The notes beneath the pieces were generated by a model. That model saw nothing but the letters and a program-made list of their open reading frames with translations, did no database searches and had not been told where the DNA came from. Below, piece after piece: positions 45,969 to 57,137 of a DNA stretch of 64,000 nt. Numbering within the stretch: the first letter of the stretch is position 1; each line of letters begins with the position of its first letter. This DNA is from Megaleporinus macrocephalus (lineage: Eukaryota; Chordata; Actinopteri; Characiformes; Anostomidae): NCBI GenBank assembly GCA_021613375.1, contig CM038727.1:3699587-3763586 (forward strand), read 5' to 3'. A program made the translations under genes and the position numbers.

Positions 45969-46339
45969 CAGTGTGTTTATTTAACCCTTTCCAAGCTTCT
46001 CCTAAACAACCCAGTGTTATTTACAGTTCTCATCTAATACCTCTGTGCTCGTGGAGTATAGCTTGACCTCCAGAGTAGCACGTCCTCTACAAATGCTATT
46101 GAGCTCAATGTGCTGCATCGTGTCGTGCAGCATCCACACATTTATAAGCATTGGCCTATATGGATCACGCGTCTCCGAGTAAGCACACGGATCTAAAATT
46201 AGGCCTCATCAGCCCAGATAGTCGTAGTCAGAGCGATGTGATTCGCCAAAGTGATTCCACTTGTGTGACTTATATAGGCGTCAGTCCATCAACTAAACGT
46301 TCCTACAAAGCCAATGTAGTAAAGCCAAGTAAATAAGCC
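45969..46339. other. Intron 1, unique DNA, nothing recognised
   Basis: Mixed composition. It includes a second occurrence of the phrase TTACAGTTCTCATCTAATAC also present near 43610. The frame at 46151-46336 has no known domain. Confidence 0.4.
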
Positions 46340-47420
46340 TTACGAGTCCTGCAAGGCCAGACCTAACAAGAATAGACCAATCAGCGTTTTTGAGGCCGAT
46401 TCCGATCGGCGATCACCTTTCAGCGTGATTGGCCGATAGACGATACCGATAGAGGGCGGGACTATATGCAATGGCAGGGCTACAAGTAGTTATTAGCGCA
46501 AGCAAGTCATGAAACATGGTCTGGATGGATGGATGGATGGATGGATGGATGGATGGATGGATGGATGGATGGATGGATGGATGGATGGATGGATGGATGG
46601 ATGGATGGATGGATGGATGGATGGATGGATGGATGGATGGATGGATGGATGGATGGATGGATGGATGGATGGATGGATGGATGGATGGATGGATGGATGG
46701 ATGGATGGATGGATGGTACAAAACAAAGTAAAACAAACTAAATTAACAGCAAATAAACAAAGTACATCAAACAAATATTGCCAATACTCATTCAATTTAG
46801 ACCCTTAAAAAAAAGCTAATTAAATAAATGCAGTAAAAACTGCAGTCATTAAACACAGACTTTGTTATTTTAAACTAAATCTTTAATCATTAAATGTAGA
46901 ATATTGAATTGTTGCTGCTGTTCTGTTGGTACCGGTCAGATCTGGTCTGTAGGTGTTCTGGGTTATTAGTTTTGTGTTAGCTGTGTGTTCTAGCTCTGCT
47001 GTTACTGATACTCACTGTATTCAGCTGTGTGGTGTCTCTGAAGTGCTGTATCAGATTAATAGAGTTAAATATCTTTGTCTTGGTTCCCGCGAGAGACGCT
47101 GATTTACTAATTTTAAAACATGTCCTGGATGAGTCTCCGTCACATACGGTAAAACACTACTTGTGAGGCCGCTGCTTCTGTCAGTCTGTGGGAAAAAAAG
47201 CATATGTGTTTCCACCTAGCGGTTCAGATAGGAATTGCAACCTTACCGCAGGGGATTTCAATGAAACGCTAGCTGGAAATTAAGCTCATTGGTTTAACGG
47301 CATCGATCGGCTCTCGGGATCGGCTAAATTGGAGAAATATCGGCCGATCCCCGATCACATATTTTGATTAAAAATCTGCCGATACCGATACATAGCTGAT
47401 CGATCCTTCCATCTCTAATT
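46340..47420. mobile_element. Possible non-autonomous element bounded by CGGCCGAT-type ends
   Basis: The left part has TTCCGATCGGCGATCACC and TTGGCCGATAGACGATACC; the right part has ATCGGCCGATCCCCGATCAC and CTGCCGATACCGATACATAG. Such GATCGG-rich ends are familiar from abundant fish hAT-type non-autonomous elements. The ends are roughly inverted but imperfect, and no clean target-site duplication was found. It encloses an (ATGG)n run. Confidence 0.4.
46522..46716. repeat. (GGAT)n microsatellite, about 49 units
   Basis: An uninterrupted tetranucleotide run of nearly 200 bp. The repeating MDGW frames on + and IHPS frames on - are translations of it and not genes. Confidence 0.98.
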
Positions 47421-47744
47421 GATATTGTATGTAATGTGTTGTCAGCCAATGCGAGATACATCTGCAGCCTTGCAGTTGAAACTTTTTTCGTTCCTGTGAT
47501 GATGTCAGAGCTCTGTACGCATCACCAGCCGTCCAAAACCTCTCAGCTACAGACAGCATAGACATTATAAAGACAACGCACACATATACTTTCCTGGTTC
47601 CTATGAAAATGGCAGTGCACAAGCCAACCAAGCACTTAATGTCTAGGTAGAGACTAAGGCTGGTCCTGGGACAGGGGGTTTCTGGGGTACCTGTGGGCAA
47701 AAAGATCAAAAACAGTGTTAAGAACATCTTATTATTGTACATAG
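47421..47744. other. Intron 1, unique DNA, nothing recognised
   Basis: Mixed composition. The antisense frame at 47368-47820 has no known domain and overlaps repeat ends. Confidence 0.4.
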
Positions 47745-47849
47745 TTCTTGAAACATGTTCTCCTCGTGCTTGAGTGGGTTCCTCCGGGTACTCCGGTTTC
47801 CTCCCACAGTCCAAACACATGCATGTTAGGTTGATCGCTCACTCTAAAC
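47745..47849. mobile_element. Dispersed fish repeat, left part, split by an insertion
   Basis: Contains TGGGTTCCTCCGGGTACTCC and GGTTTCCTCCCACAGTCC, wording I recognise from a very common SINE/LINE-derived fish repeat. It is interrupted after CTCTAAAC and resumes at 48327 with the same eight bases. Confidence 0.6.
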
Positions 47850-48326
47850 TAGGACTGTGCCATATCATATCGAACATTTTTGATATCAATAATATCGTGA
47901 ACGATATTATACCCTAATTATTACATCAGGTACTACTTTTACTGTTTTTAGAAAAAGAAAAAATCACACTTTTCTCATTTCCCTTTATAGCTCTACTAGA
48001 AACAGACTTTATCTCCAGTATCATTCATTTTACTTCACTCCTGGATATATGGAGATATTTGGAGTGCATTATTTAGTATCGTGACATTCTGGATCATTGA
48101 CTTCTGATACAATCTGATAAAAATTCTTGTTTTTTTAATATCTCAGTTAGAGGTGTGCCATATATCGTATGCAATAATAAAATTTAATTTTTATTTTGTT
48201 GCAGTAGCGTATTCTTGCAATATATTTTTTTAATTCAGTGTTTTGTCATATCGCCAAGAGTATCATTATCGCAAAAATACCATGAAATATCGTGATATTA
48301 TTGTAGGGCCATATCGCCCACCCCTA
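47850..48326. mobile_element. hAT-like non-autonomous transposon, 477 bp
   Basis: Flanked by a perfect 8-bp target-site duplication CTCTAAAC (47842-47849 and 48327-48334). Ends are TAGGACTGTGCCATATC and GATATGGCCC-like text running to GCCCACCCCTA, inverted with mismatches. Eight-base duplications and TAGG/CCTA ends fit hAT elements. There is no transposase frame. A partial inverted copy lies at 57665-57901. Confidence 0.85.
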
Positions 48327-48430
48327 CTCTAAACTGTCTGTAGGTGTGAGTGAATGTTGGCCATTCAATGGACTGGTGACCTGTCCATGGCTCCAGCCTC
48401 CCGGTGGTGACCCCTACTAGCGGGATAAAG
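48327..48430. mobile_element. Dispersed fish repeat, right part after the insertion
   Basis: Resumes at CTCTAAACTGTCTGTAGG and continues with AATGGACTGGTGACCTGTCC and GGGATAAAGGATGGATAA, the usual downstream text of this repeat. Joining it to 47745-47849 restores continuity apart from the duplicated target. Confidence 0.6.
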
Positions 48431-48619
48431 GATGGATAATGATATAGATATAGTCAAGTCCATGGAGGGCTGTAACAGATAAAACGGCAGGTGAGCACAG
48501 AGTATGGAGGACACACTGGGTCTGAGTCTGTGTGTGAGAGACTGCAGGAGAGCTTGCACTGCTACTGAGAAACTGAGAAATTAGAGCGGACACTACGAGC
48601 CAGGCCTTTTCTCGTCCAA
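48431..48619. other. Short unique stretch between repeats
   Basis: No feature recognised. Confidence 0.4.
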
Positions 48620-50028
48620 CATCATTGTCTGACCTCACAGATGGTCTTCTGGAGGAACGGTCAACCCTTCCCATAAACACTCTCCTAAACCGTGTGGAGA
48701 GACTTCCCAGAAGAACTGGAGCTGTTACAGCTGCAAAGGTTGGGCCGACATCATATTAAACCCTATGGATTAAGAATGGGACGTCACTCAAGTTCATATG
48801 CGAGTGTGAAGGCACCTAAACGTGAAGAGCTCCAGTTTTATCTTCTTGTTTTTGTGTGTGAGAGAATAAACAGGCTCTAACAGACAACAGAAGCCTTATC
48901 GTTGTCCCAACATCAGTGTCTGACCTCACAGATGTTCTTCTGAAGGAACGGTCAACCATTCCCATAAACACTCTCCTAAACCGTGTAGACATCCCAGAAG
49001 AACTGAAGCTGTTCTAGCTAGAAAGGTTGGGCCGACATCATATTAAACCCTATGGATTAAGAATGGGACGTCACTCCAGTTCATATGCGAGTGTGAAGAC
49101 ACCTAAACGTGAAGAGCTCCAGTTTTATCTTCTTGTGTTTGTGTGTGAGAGAATAAACAGGCTCTAACAGACAACAGAAGCCTTATCGTTGTCCCAACAT
49201 CAGTGTCTGACCTCACAGATGGTCTTCTGAAGGAACGGTCAACCATTCCCATAAACACTCTCCTAAACCGTGTAGACTTCCCAGAAGAACTGAAGCTGTT
49301 CTAGCTACAAAGGTTGGGCCGACATCATATTAAACCCTATGGATTAAGAATGGGACGTCACTCCAGTTCATATGCGAGTGTGAAGATACCTAAACGTGAA
49401 GAGCTCCAGTTTTATCTTCTTGTGTTTGTGTGTGAGAGAATAAACAGGCTCTAACAGACAACAGAAGCCTTATCGTTGTCCCAACATCAGTGTCTGACCT
49501 CACAGATGTTCTTCTGAAGGAACGGTCAACCATTCCCATAAACACTCTCCTAAACCGTGTAGACTTCCCAGAAGAACTGAAGCTGTTCTAGCTACAAAGG
49601 TTGGGCCGACATCATATTAAACCCTATGGATTAAGAATGGGACGTCACTCCAGTTCATATGCGAGTGTGAAGGCACCTAAACGTGAAGAGCTCCAGTTTT
49701 ATCTTCTTGTGTTTGTGTGTGAGAGAATAAACAGGCTCTAACAGACAACAGAAGCCTTATCGTTGTCCCAACATCAGTGTCTGACCTCACAGATGGTCTT
49801 CTGAAGGAATGGTCAACCCTTCCCATAAACACTCTCCTAAACCGTGTAGACTTCCCAGAAGAGCTGGAGCTGTTACAGCTGCAAAGGTTGGGCCGACATC
49901 ATATTAAACCCTATGGATTAAGAATGGGACGTCACTCCAGTTCATATGCGAGTGTGAAGATACCTAAACGTGAAGAGCTCCAGTTTTATCTTCTTGTGTT
50001 TGTGTGTGAGAGAATAAACAGGCTCTAA
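48620..50028 (+). repeat. 287-bp tandem array of a Tc1 transposase 3' end, five copies
   Basis: GACCTCACAG begins units at 48631, 48922, 49209, 49496 and 49783 (spacing 291, then 287 three times). Each unit holds the end of a Tc1-type transposase frame, the element's 3' untranslated part (GGATTAAGAATGGGACGTCA) and a spacer, ACAACAGAAGCCTTATCGTT. The spacer phrase also occurs once in unique DNA at about 50090. That suggests a single truncated insertion, followed by tandem duplication that included some flanking sequence. Confidence 0.85.
48628..48759 (+). pseudogene. Tc1-family transposase C-terminus, copy 1
   Basis: Forty-three codons and a stop read SDLTDGLLEERSTLP..., then PRRTGAVTAAKVGPTSY. 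This matches the usual C-terminal end of fish Tc1 transposases, in which a (V/M)PRR motif precedes an alanine-lysine-glycine stretch and a terminal tyrosine. The catalytic DDE region is absent. Copies 2-5 lack four bases (GGAG) after AACCGTGT and are frameshifted just there, so copy 1 is the most intact. Confidence 0.75.
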
Positions 50029-50690
50029 AAACATGTCGCATTAGGAGGTTTTGTGAGAGCGCGATACACAACTCTGGGGAAAACAAGCAACAACAGAAGC
50101 CTTATCGTTGTTTGCTTGGCGTCTTGTCCTTTCCCCTCTCCGCTGCTCCTCGTGAGCTGGCTTATGGAGCGACTCGAGGCAGAACAAACAGGCAAACAAC
50201 GGCGCTAATAAGCCAAGGAGCCGGCGCTCGCTAGAGGTTTCTCATTGTGGCGCTGCTTTTCTCCCTGTCTTATCTAGCGAGCAGCGGGCGCTGAAGAGGG
50301 GCTGAAGAGGGGCTGGAGAGGGGCTGAAGTGGGCCGTGTAAGCATTAAGATTACATCGTCGCGCGTTTGTTACTCAGGAACGCGGGACGCGCCGGGCTCG
50401 TTCTGCGGTGAACGCGCTCCGGCGTCCCTTTCTGTTCCGTGGCTCTGTTCCTCAGAGGGACAGCGGGAGAGGGAGAGACGGAGAGAGGAGGAAAAGGAGA
50501 GAGGCTAATCTCATTACCGCCCAACACGCCACTCACCGATGGGACGGCAACGCCTGCATCATTCGTCCTTGAAACATCCACCTCGTTCCCCGACACCTCC
50601 TCCTCCTCCTCCTCCTTCCCACGCTCGCCACAGCTGAGTTATACTCCATACAGCAGCATGTAGACAAGCAGGTCTCTGAAAAATCTCAAC
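50029..50690. promoter_or_regulatory. Candidate conserved block in intron 1
   Basis: Unique sequence after the array. The stretch 50100-50280 is GC-balanced and free of simple repeats, with GGCGCTAATAAGCC and CTCATTGTGGCG among its motifs. CpG content rises around 50340-50420. The frames present lack known domains. Regulatory role inferred. Confidence 0.3.
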
Positions 50691-50714
50691 CGGAAACCTT
50701 TTATACGCACGACA

Positions 50715-51945
50715 CCTGTTAAAGCCTGAGTAGACTGATAAATCAAAGTGATCAGTTATTGATAAATCAAAGTGATCAGTTATTGATATCAGTGTTACTG
50801 ATAGATCAGCGTGATCAGTCATTAATCTCAGTGTTAGTAAGCTCTGCTAAAGCCTGAGTAGACTGATAAATCAATGTGATCAGTTATTGATCTCAGTTTT
50901 ACTGATAAACAAATGTGATCAGTCATTAATCTGTGTTACTGAGCTCTACTAAAGCCTGAGTAGACTGATAAATCAATATGATCAGTTATTAATCTCAGTG
51001 TTACTGATAAATCAATGTATTAGTTATTAATCTCAGTGTTACTGATAAATCAATATGATCAGTTATTAATCTCAATGTAACTGAGCTCTACTAAAGCCTG
51101 AGTAGACTGATAAATCAATATGATCAGTTATTAATCTCAGTGTTACTGATAAATCAATACGATCAGTTATTAATCTCAGTGTTACTGATAAATCAATACG
51201 ATCAGTTATTAATCTCAGTGTTACTGATAAATCAATGTATTAGTTATTAATCTCAGTGTTACTGATAAATCAATGTATTAGTTATTAATCTCAGTGTTAC
51301 TGATAAATCAATGTATTAGTTATTAATCTCAATGTAACTGAGCTCTACTAAAGCCTGAGTAGACTGATAAATCAATATGATCAGTTATTAATCTCAGTGT
51401 TACTGATAAATCAATACGATCAGTTATTAATCTCAGTGTTACTGATAAATCAATACGATCAGTTATTAATCTCAGTGTTACTGATAAATCAATGTATTAG
51501 TTATTAATCTCAGTGTAACTGAGCTCTACTAAAGCCTGAGTAGACTGATAAATCAATATGATCAGTTATTAATCTCAGTGTTACTGATAAATCAATATGA
51601 TCAGTTATTAATCTCAGTGTTACTGAGCTCTACTAAAGTCTGAGTAGACTCATAAATCAATGTGATCAGTTAATAATCTCAGTGTTACTGATAAATCAAT
51701 GTGATCAGTTATTAATCTCAGTGTTACTGATAAACAAAACTGATCAGATATTAATCTCAGTGTTACTGAGCTCTACTAAAGTCTGAGTAGACTGATAAAT
51801 CAATGTGATCAGTTATTAATCTCAGTGTTACTGATAAATCAATGTGATCAGTTATTAATCTCAGTGTTACTGATAAACAAAAGTGATCCGTTATTAATCG
51901 CAGTGTTACTAATTAATCAATATGATCAGTTATTAATCTCAGTGC
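50715..51945. repeat. 39-bp minisatellite with higher-order structure
   Basis: The unit is ACTGATAAATCAATATGATC plus AGTTATTAATCTCAGTGTT. Every two to six units a longer spacer appears, GAGCTCTACTAAAGCCTGAG plus TAGACTGATAAATC, near 50944, 51082, 51339, 51521 and 51626. Variants are ATACGATC, ATGTGATC and ATGTATTAG. Blocks repeat almost verbatim (for example 51085-51240 and 51342-51495). Confidence 0.96.
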
Positions 51946-52276
51946 ACTGCGTCACAGGCTGCCTGCCTTGTTCTTTCTTTCCTAACCTCCCTCTCCCCTC
52001 CATCCCTCTCTCTCTCTCTCTCCGAGTCTGGCCCTGTTTTCCGGCAGGTTTTTCCCTTCGCTCTCTTTCCGGCCTTGTTTTTCCTCCTCGCTCTCCTCCC
52101 AGGTTCCCGGGATCGGTCCGCTGAGGTGCAGTGGTGTTGATAGGTGTCAGATAAAGGATTTGGGAACGGGCTGATGTAATGATGATGAATGCAGTGCTGT
52201 TCGCCTCCTCTCTCCAGGGGGAGCCGGGAGAACAGAGCCTCGTTGTGAAGCGAGCCCAACACGCTGTATCCGCAGG
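51946..52276. other. Intron 1, unique with short (CT)n
   Basis: Pyrimidine-rich at 51990-52025, otherwise unique. The two antisense frames lack known domains. Confidence 0.4.
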
Positions 52277-52472
52277 CTCAGTGTGAGCCATTACCCAGGA
52301 CCCCCAGTACCCTCATCCAGTGCCCACAGACCCCTAAGACTTGTGCCACGTACATAACATATAGGCCACAAACCACCTTAAATCTGGATTTTGTTGGCGT
52401 CGTTCAGAAATCAAAACACAGGCCCCTGTGCCCTGAAACCCGGGACCCGGATCTCAAAGCAAAAAAAGAAAA
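52277..52472. repeat. Direct duplication, left copy (about 196 bp)
   Basis: Starts CTCAGTGTGAGCCATTACCC and ends at GATCTCAAAGCAAA. It is repeated with a few changes at 53244-53447. Shared text includes CTAAGACTTGTGCCACGTAC and AAATCAAAACACAGGCCCC. Confidence 0.92.
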
Positions 52473-53243
52473 AGTAAAAGAATTAAAGGACGAATAACAA
52501 ATGCCGTCGCACGTAACGATGAAGACGGACCCTTGAAGAAAATCATATATAAATATAAATAAATATATATATATATATTTATCACAATATGCTAAGCAGT
52601 TAGAAGTTGATTCTGTTGTTTGACTTTGATGTCCCACTGACTTTCAACTCCTTGCTTTTGTCACCAGAGCGTGTAATTTATGTTAAATTGATTTGCCTAA
52701 TGTGCTTAAAATAAGAATCTGTTTCTTTTTTATTTTTTTTTCTTGGGAGCGGGTTCTGAATCGAGTTTTTTTTTTAAACCTGGTTAATCGCCTCTCTTTT
52801 CTGTGAGTGAGGATTACGGGCCGGCTCACATAAAGAGAACGCCCTTCCTCTCTCTCTCTCGCCGGCTAATTGGGTGTGGGACTCCATCAGAGCGAGGAAT
52901 AAACACTAATATGAAAAAAACATGTACGTCTATTTTTGGGCAGCCGCAGCCACAGCCGCAGCCACCAGGCAGAGGTTTTAAACGCAGTCCATTGTGTGGA
53001 GCTTAGTGGGGCTTCAACAGGGGGCTATTGTTCGCTTAAGAGCCCCGCGCTCGTCTCCTCTGCTCTCGTCTCCGCGAGTCATCATCGACCTACACGCTTC
53101 CAAGTACACCTGAGCGGTCGTCACCGGCGATGATACAAGCCCGGAGAGCCAGAGGCTAAAACTTGCTGATACCTCGACAGGAGATGTTCCGTTGTGGTTC
53201 TCTTGTCAGGAAAAAAGTTTCGGTTGTTGTTAGACATAGAACT
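52473..53243. promoter_or_regulatory. Unique block between the direct duplicates, candidate regulatory element
   Basis: Part 52640-53140 is unique and balanced, with CTAATTGGGTGTGGGACTCC, GGTTAATCGCC and CCATTGTGTGGAG (SOX-type ATTGT core), plus a (CAGCCG)n-like GCAGCC stretch at 52940-52965. A TA-rich stretch lies at 52545-52580. The small frames here have no known domain. The call is based on composition only. Confidence 0.3.
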
Positions 53244-53447
53244 CTCAGTGTGAGCCATCACCCAGGACCCCCAGGACCCTCATCCAGAGTCCACAGACCC
53301 CTAAGACTTGTGCCACGTACATAACATATAGGGCACGAACCACCTTACATCCAGATTTTGTTGGCTTGGTTTTATGACTGGAAATCAAAACACAGGCCCC
53401 AGTGCCCTGAAACCCGGGACCCAGATCTCAAAGCAAAGAAGAAAAGA
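53244..53447. repeat. Direct duplication, right copy (about 204 bp)
   Basis: Same as 52277-52472 but with about 15 extra bases (TTGGTTTTATGACTGG) before AAATCAAAACACAGG. The pair could come from local duplication of the intervening segment's flank or be two copies of one dispersed element. Neither has terminal repeats. Confidence 0.92.
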
Positions 53448-54810
53448 CGGTTCTCTAAAAAAGACTGGTTCTCTTTCTGCGTAGAACCGTTTGCATGCTT
53501 ATATGGCATTGGCGTGGTGAAGCGGTTCTCGATGTATATTCTGGAAGCTTGACGACATTTTTGGTGCCGTATAGAAGAATAAAATCTATATAGAACCATG
53601 TACACACGTTCTCCAGTCAGTCTGAAGAACCGTGCAGAGATTGGAACATTTTTAGGCCTATACATTCTGTATAGCGCAAAAATGGTCATATATAGCACTT
53701 AATAGGGTTCTGTGTAGAACTAAGCAGGGTTCTGTATTGCATTAAAAGAGCAAAAATGGTTCTGAATAGGGTTCTATATAGCATACAAAGGGTTCTATAT
53801 TGCTTTAAAAAGGGTTCTATATAGCACTAAAAGGGTTCTGGATAGCATAAAATGGGCTTGTGTAGTAAAAATAGGTTCTATATAGGTCTGAAAAAAAAAG
53901 TTCTATATGATGCTAAAGATGGTTCTATATAACTTGAAAAAAGGAATCTATATAGCACTTAATAGGGTTCTGTGTAGAACTAAACAGGGTTCTGTATTGC
54001 GTTACAAGAGCTCTGTGTAGTGCAAAAATGGTTCCGAATAGGGTTCTATATAGCATATAAAGGGTTCTATATTTCTTAAAAAAGGGTTCTATATAGCACT
54101 AAAAGGGTTCTGGATAGCATAAAATGGGCCTGTGTAGTAAAAATAGGTTCTATATAGGTCTGAAAATATAGGTCTGTTCTATATGATGCTAAAGATGCTT
54201 CTATATAGCTTTAAAAAGGAATTTATATAGTGCTAAAAGGGTTCTATATAGTGCTAAAAGGGTTCTATATATGCTGTAAAAGGTTTCATATAGCATAAAT
54301 AAGGTTCTGTATATCTCTAAAATTGTTCTATGCAGGGCTAAAAAAGGGGTTCTGTATCGCTTTAAAAAGAATTCTGTATTGCTCTAAAAGGGGTTCTATA
54401 TAATGCTGAAAAGGGTTCTGGAGAACATAAAAGGGTTCTTCACAGCACTAAGAAGGGTTCTATAAAGTACTAAAAGGGTTTTGTATAGCACTAAAAGGGT
54501 TCTGTATAGCTCTAAAACTTGTTCTATGCAGTGCTCAAACAGAGTTCTGTATTGCTTTAAAACGAGTTCGGTATGGCTCTAAAATGGGTTCTATATAATC
54601 CTGAAAAAGGTTCTAGAGAGCACTAAAAAGGGTTCTGTTTAGTACTAAAAGGATGCTGTGTAGCTGTGAAAGGGTTCTGGTATCATCAATCTGTAGAACC
54701 GCTTCACCATAAAAAGCCTGCGAGTTGGTTCTCTAAGTGTTTATGGCTTTAAATAGAACCACTGCCTTTACTACAGAACCCTAGAAGAACCCTCTTTTTA
54801 AATAGTGTAC
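53448..54810. repeat. Degenerate GGTTCTATATAGC repeat
   Basis: The phrase AGGGTTCTATATAGCACTAA recurs in many variants every 20-30 bp (GGTTCTGTATAGC, GGTTCTGGATAGC, TTCTATGCAG). A larger duplication is visible between 53700-53930 and 53945-54200. The ends contain inverted versions (AGAACCCT near 54775). This type of sequence is common in fish and may be the core of a palindromic element. Confidence 0.85.
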
Positions 54811-55235
54811 CTAAATGACTATATAGGGTGACTATAGTTAGTGACTTAATGGACTGTGAGAACAAAACCTTGTACTGCCTGAAGTTCCTTCAGAATCGAT
54901 TCAGGTTCCGGTCGAACGTTCTAACGCAGTGAAGCTGCGTTCAGATGGTCTGTAGAGCTGAGCCGCTGATAGTCGTGATAGAACTCTAACACTGCGGGGT
55001 TAAAACTCCTGAGAGGTAGAAATGAGGGGGTGAAGGTGTTAAAGAGAGGAGAGGAGATTGTTGCACCACCTGTGGAATTGGGTGGCGGGGGGACAGGGGT
55101 CCGGGGGAGGTGGGGGGAAAGGTCCTGGTCTTAATTGGAGCGTCCGCCGGGCCGAGAACACAAAGGGAAGCTCCCGCCACGCTCGAGTGGACGGGAGCTA
55201 CGAATATTTGCTTTTCCAAAGGAATGTTTATACCC
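54811..55235. other. Intron 1, unique with G-rich stretch
   Basis: Unique sequence with a G-rich part at 55080-55120 (runs of G separated by short spacers, which could form a quadruplex). The frames on both strands lack known domains. Confidence 0.4.
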
Positions 55236-55668
<433 letters not shown>

Positions 55669-56089
55669 TGTGCCGAGGTTGAGCGAACAGAACTGCTGGA
55701 TGGTGTGTAATGTGAAAGCGATGGGGCTGACTTTGGGGCTCTGTTCGTCTGATCTCCCCCCCAACTCTCTCTCTCCGACAGCCTGTCAGCGCCGGAGCGC
55801 CTCACCCGTCCACAGCAACCGCGCTTACCGCCAGACCAAAGCTGGCCGGCTGTGTTCTTCTAGCCGGGGTCAGAATCGATTGTTAGCCTGTGAACTCGTC
55901 CCAGCTAGCGGCTACAGTTTTTCACTTTCTGCTATTAACCCTTAAAGCTCTCCGAGTTCTTAGCGTTGTGTTTCTGGACTAGTGTTTACTTTCAGCGTCT
56001 CCTGTCCAGTTCTTTCCATGTAGGGCTGGACGATATGATGATGCTCATGCTTATCGCGATAATCTGCTTCACAATATCAAGTTTTAATA
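55669..56089. other. Intron 1, unique, ending in a GGGCTGGACGATAT fragment
   Basis: Mostly unique. At 56023-56080 the text GGGCTGGACGATATGATG resembles the ends of the hAT-like elements at 47850 and 57665, so a small fragment of that family may be present. Confidence 0.4.
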
Positions 56090-56400
56090 TCAAGTTTCAA
56101 GTTTATTTGTCATTTGCACATCATGTCAGGACATAACATGTATTGAAATGTTTAGGGTGAGAACTCTACAGCAGGGCAGAATTATATATATATATATAAA
56201 ACAGTACAAACATACAATAAATAGACAATATTAAAGTAAAAATAAGCTAAAAAATATACAAATAGTTATAACTTAAATATATAAAGGACTATACAAAACA
56301 TACACAAGATATATACATAGGATATACAGGAGGACATCTGTGAAAATTTTGCATAGGCAGGTTATCTAAGAAGACATATCTATCTATATACACAATATGC
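56090..56400 (-). mobile_element. Probable LINE 3' tail
   Basis: Opens CAAGTTTATTTGTCATTTGC and continues with ACATAACATGTATTGAAATG and then an A-rich part with CAGTACAAACATACAATAAA. This wording is familiar from 3' ends of fish non-LTR elements in antisense. Family not assigned. Confidence 0.45.
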
Positions 56401-56632
56401 TTTTCCGGGTACATATACGGTGGATACCATCAGTGGTTTAAATACTTGTCCCAACCAGAGTGTCACAATTAGTCCTGTTGTGTTATAAAATATAGAATAA
56501 ATTAATATAAAATCTATATTGTGTATATAGTGTCTATAATGCAAATAGAAAATAACCTGGAACACAAAAGAAAGAACCATGTGAGATAAATAAACACAAC
56601 AACCAACAAACAGAGCAGACGCTGCAGACCGT
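56401..56632. other. Short AT-rich stretch, nothing recognised
   Basis: No gene, repeat period or motif recognised. Confidence 0.4.
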
Positions 56633-57137
56633 GTACACAGGTAGGTGAAGGTAGTGTTATGGTTTACCTGTACACAGGTAGGTGAAGGTAGTGTTACAGT
56701 TTACCTGTACACAGGTAGGTGAAGTTAGTGTAACAGTTTACCTGTACACAGGTAGGTGAAGGTAGTGTTACAGTTTACCTGTACACAGGTAGGTGAAGGT
56801 AGTGTTACAGTTTACCTGTACACAGGTAGGTGAAGTTAGTGTAACAGTTTACCTGTACACAGGTAGGTGAAGGTAGTGTTATGGTTTACCTGTACACAGG
56901 TAGGTGAAGGTAGTGTTATGGATTACCTGTACACAGGTAGGTGAAGGTAGTGTTATGGATTACCTGTACACAGGTAGGTGAAGGTAGTGTTATGGATTAC
57001 CTGTACACAGGTAGGTGAAGGTAGTGTTATGGATTACCTGTACACAGGTAGGTGAAGGTAGTGTTATGGATTACCTGTACACAGGTAGGTGAAGGTAGTG
57101 TTATGGATTACCTGTACACAGGTAGGTGAAGGTAGTG
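56633..57137. repeat. 37-bp minisatellite (unit B), second locus
   Basis: About 13.6 units in the same orientation as 36459-36940, with TACCTGTACACAGGTAGGTG and AAGGTAGTGTTA. The right half is dominated by a GTGTTATGGAT variant not seen at the first locus, so it expanded after the two loci separated. Confidence 0.97.

Noticed and set aside
46413..46808. MDGW and IHPS repeat proteins
   Set aside because: Pure translation of a tetranucleotide microsatellite.
49777..50028. 83-codon frame in the last unit of the 287-bp array as a gene
   Set aside because: It is a frameshifted transposase end read on into the element's untranslated part.
52277..53447. LTR retrotransposon with 200-bp LTRs
   Set aside because: No TG...CA ends, primer-binding site, polypurine tract or coding remains between the direct repeats.
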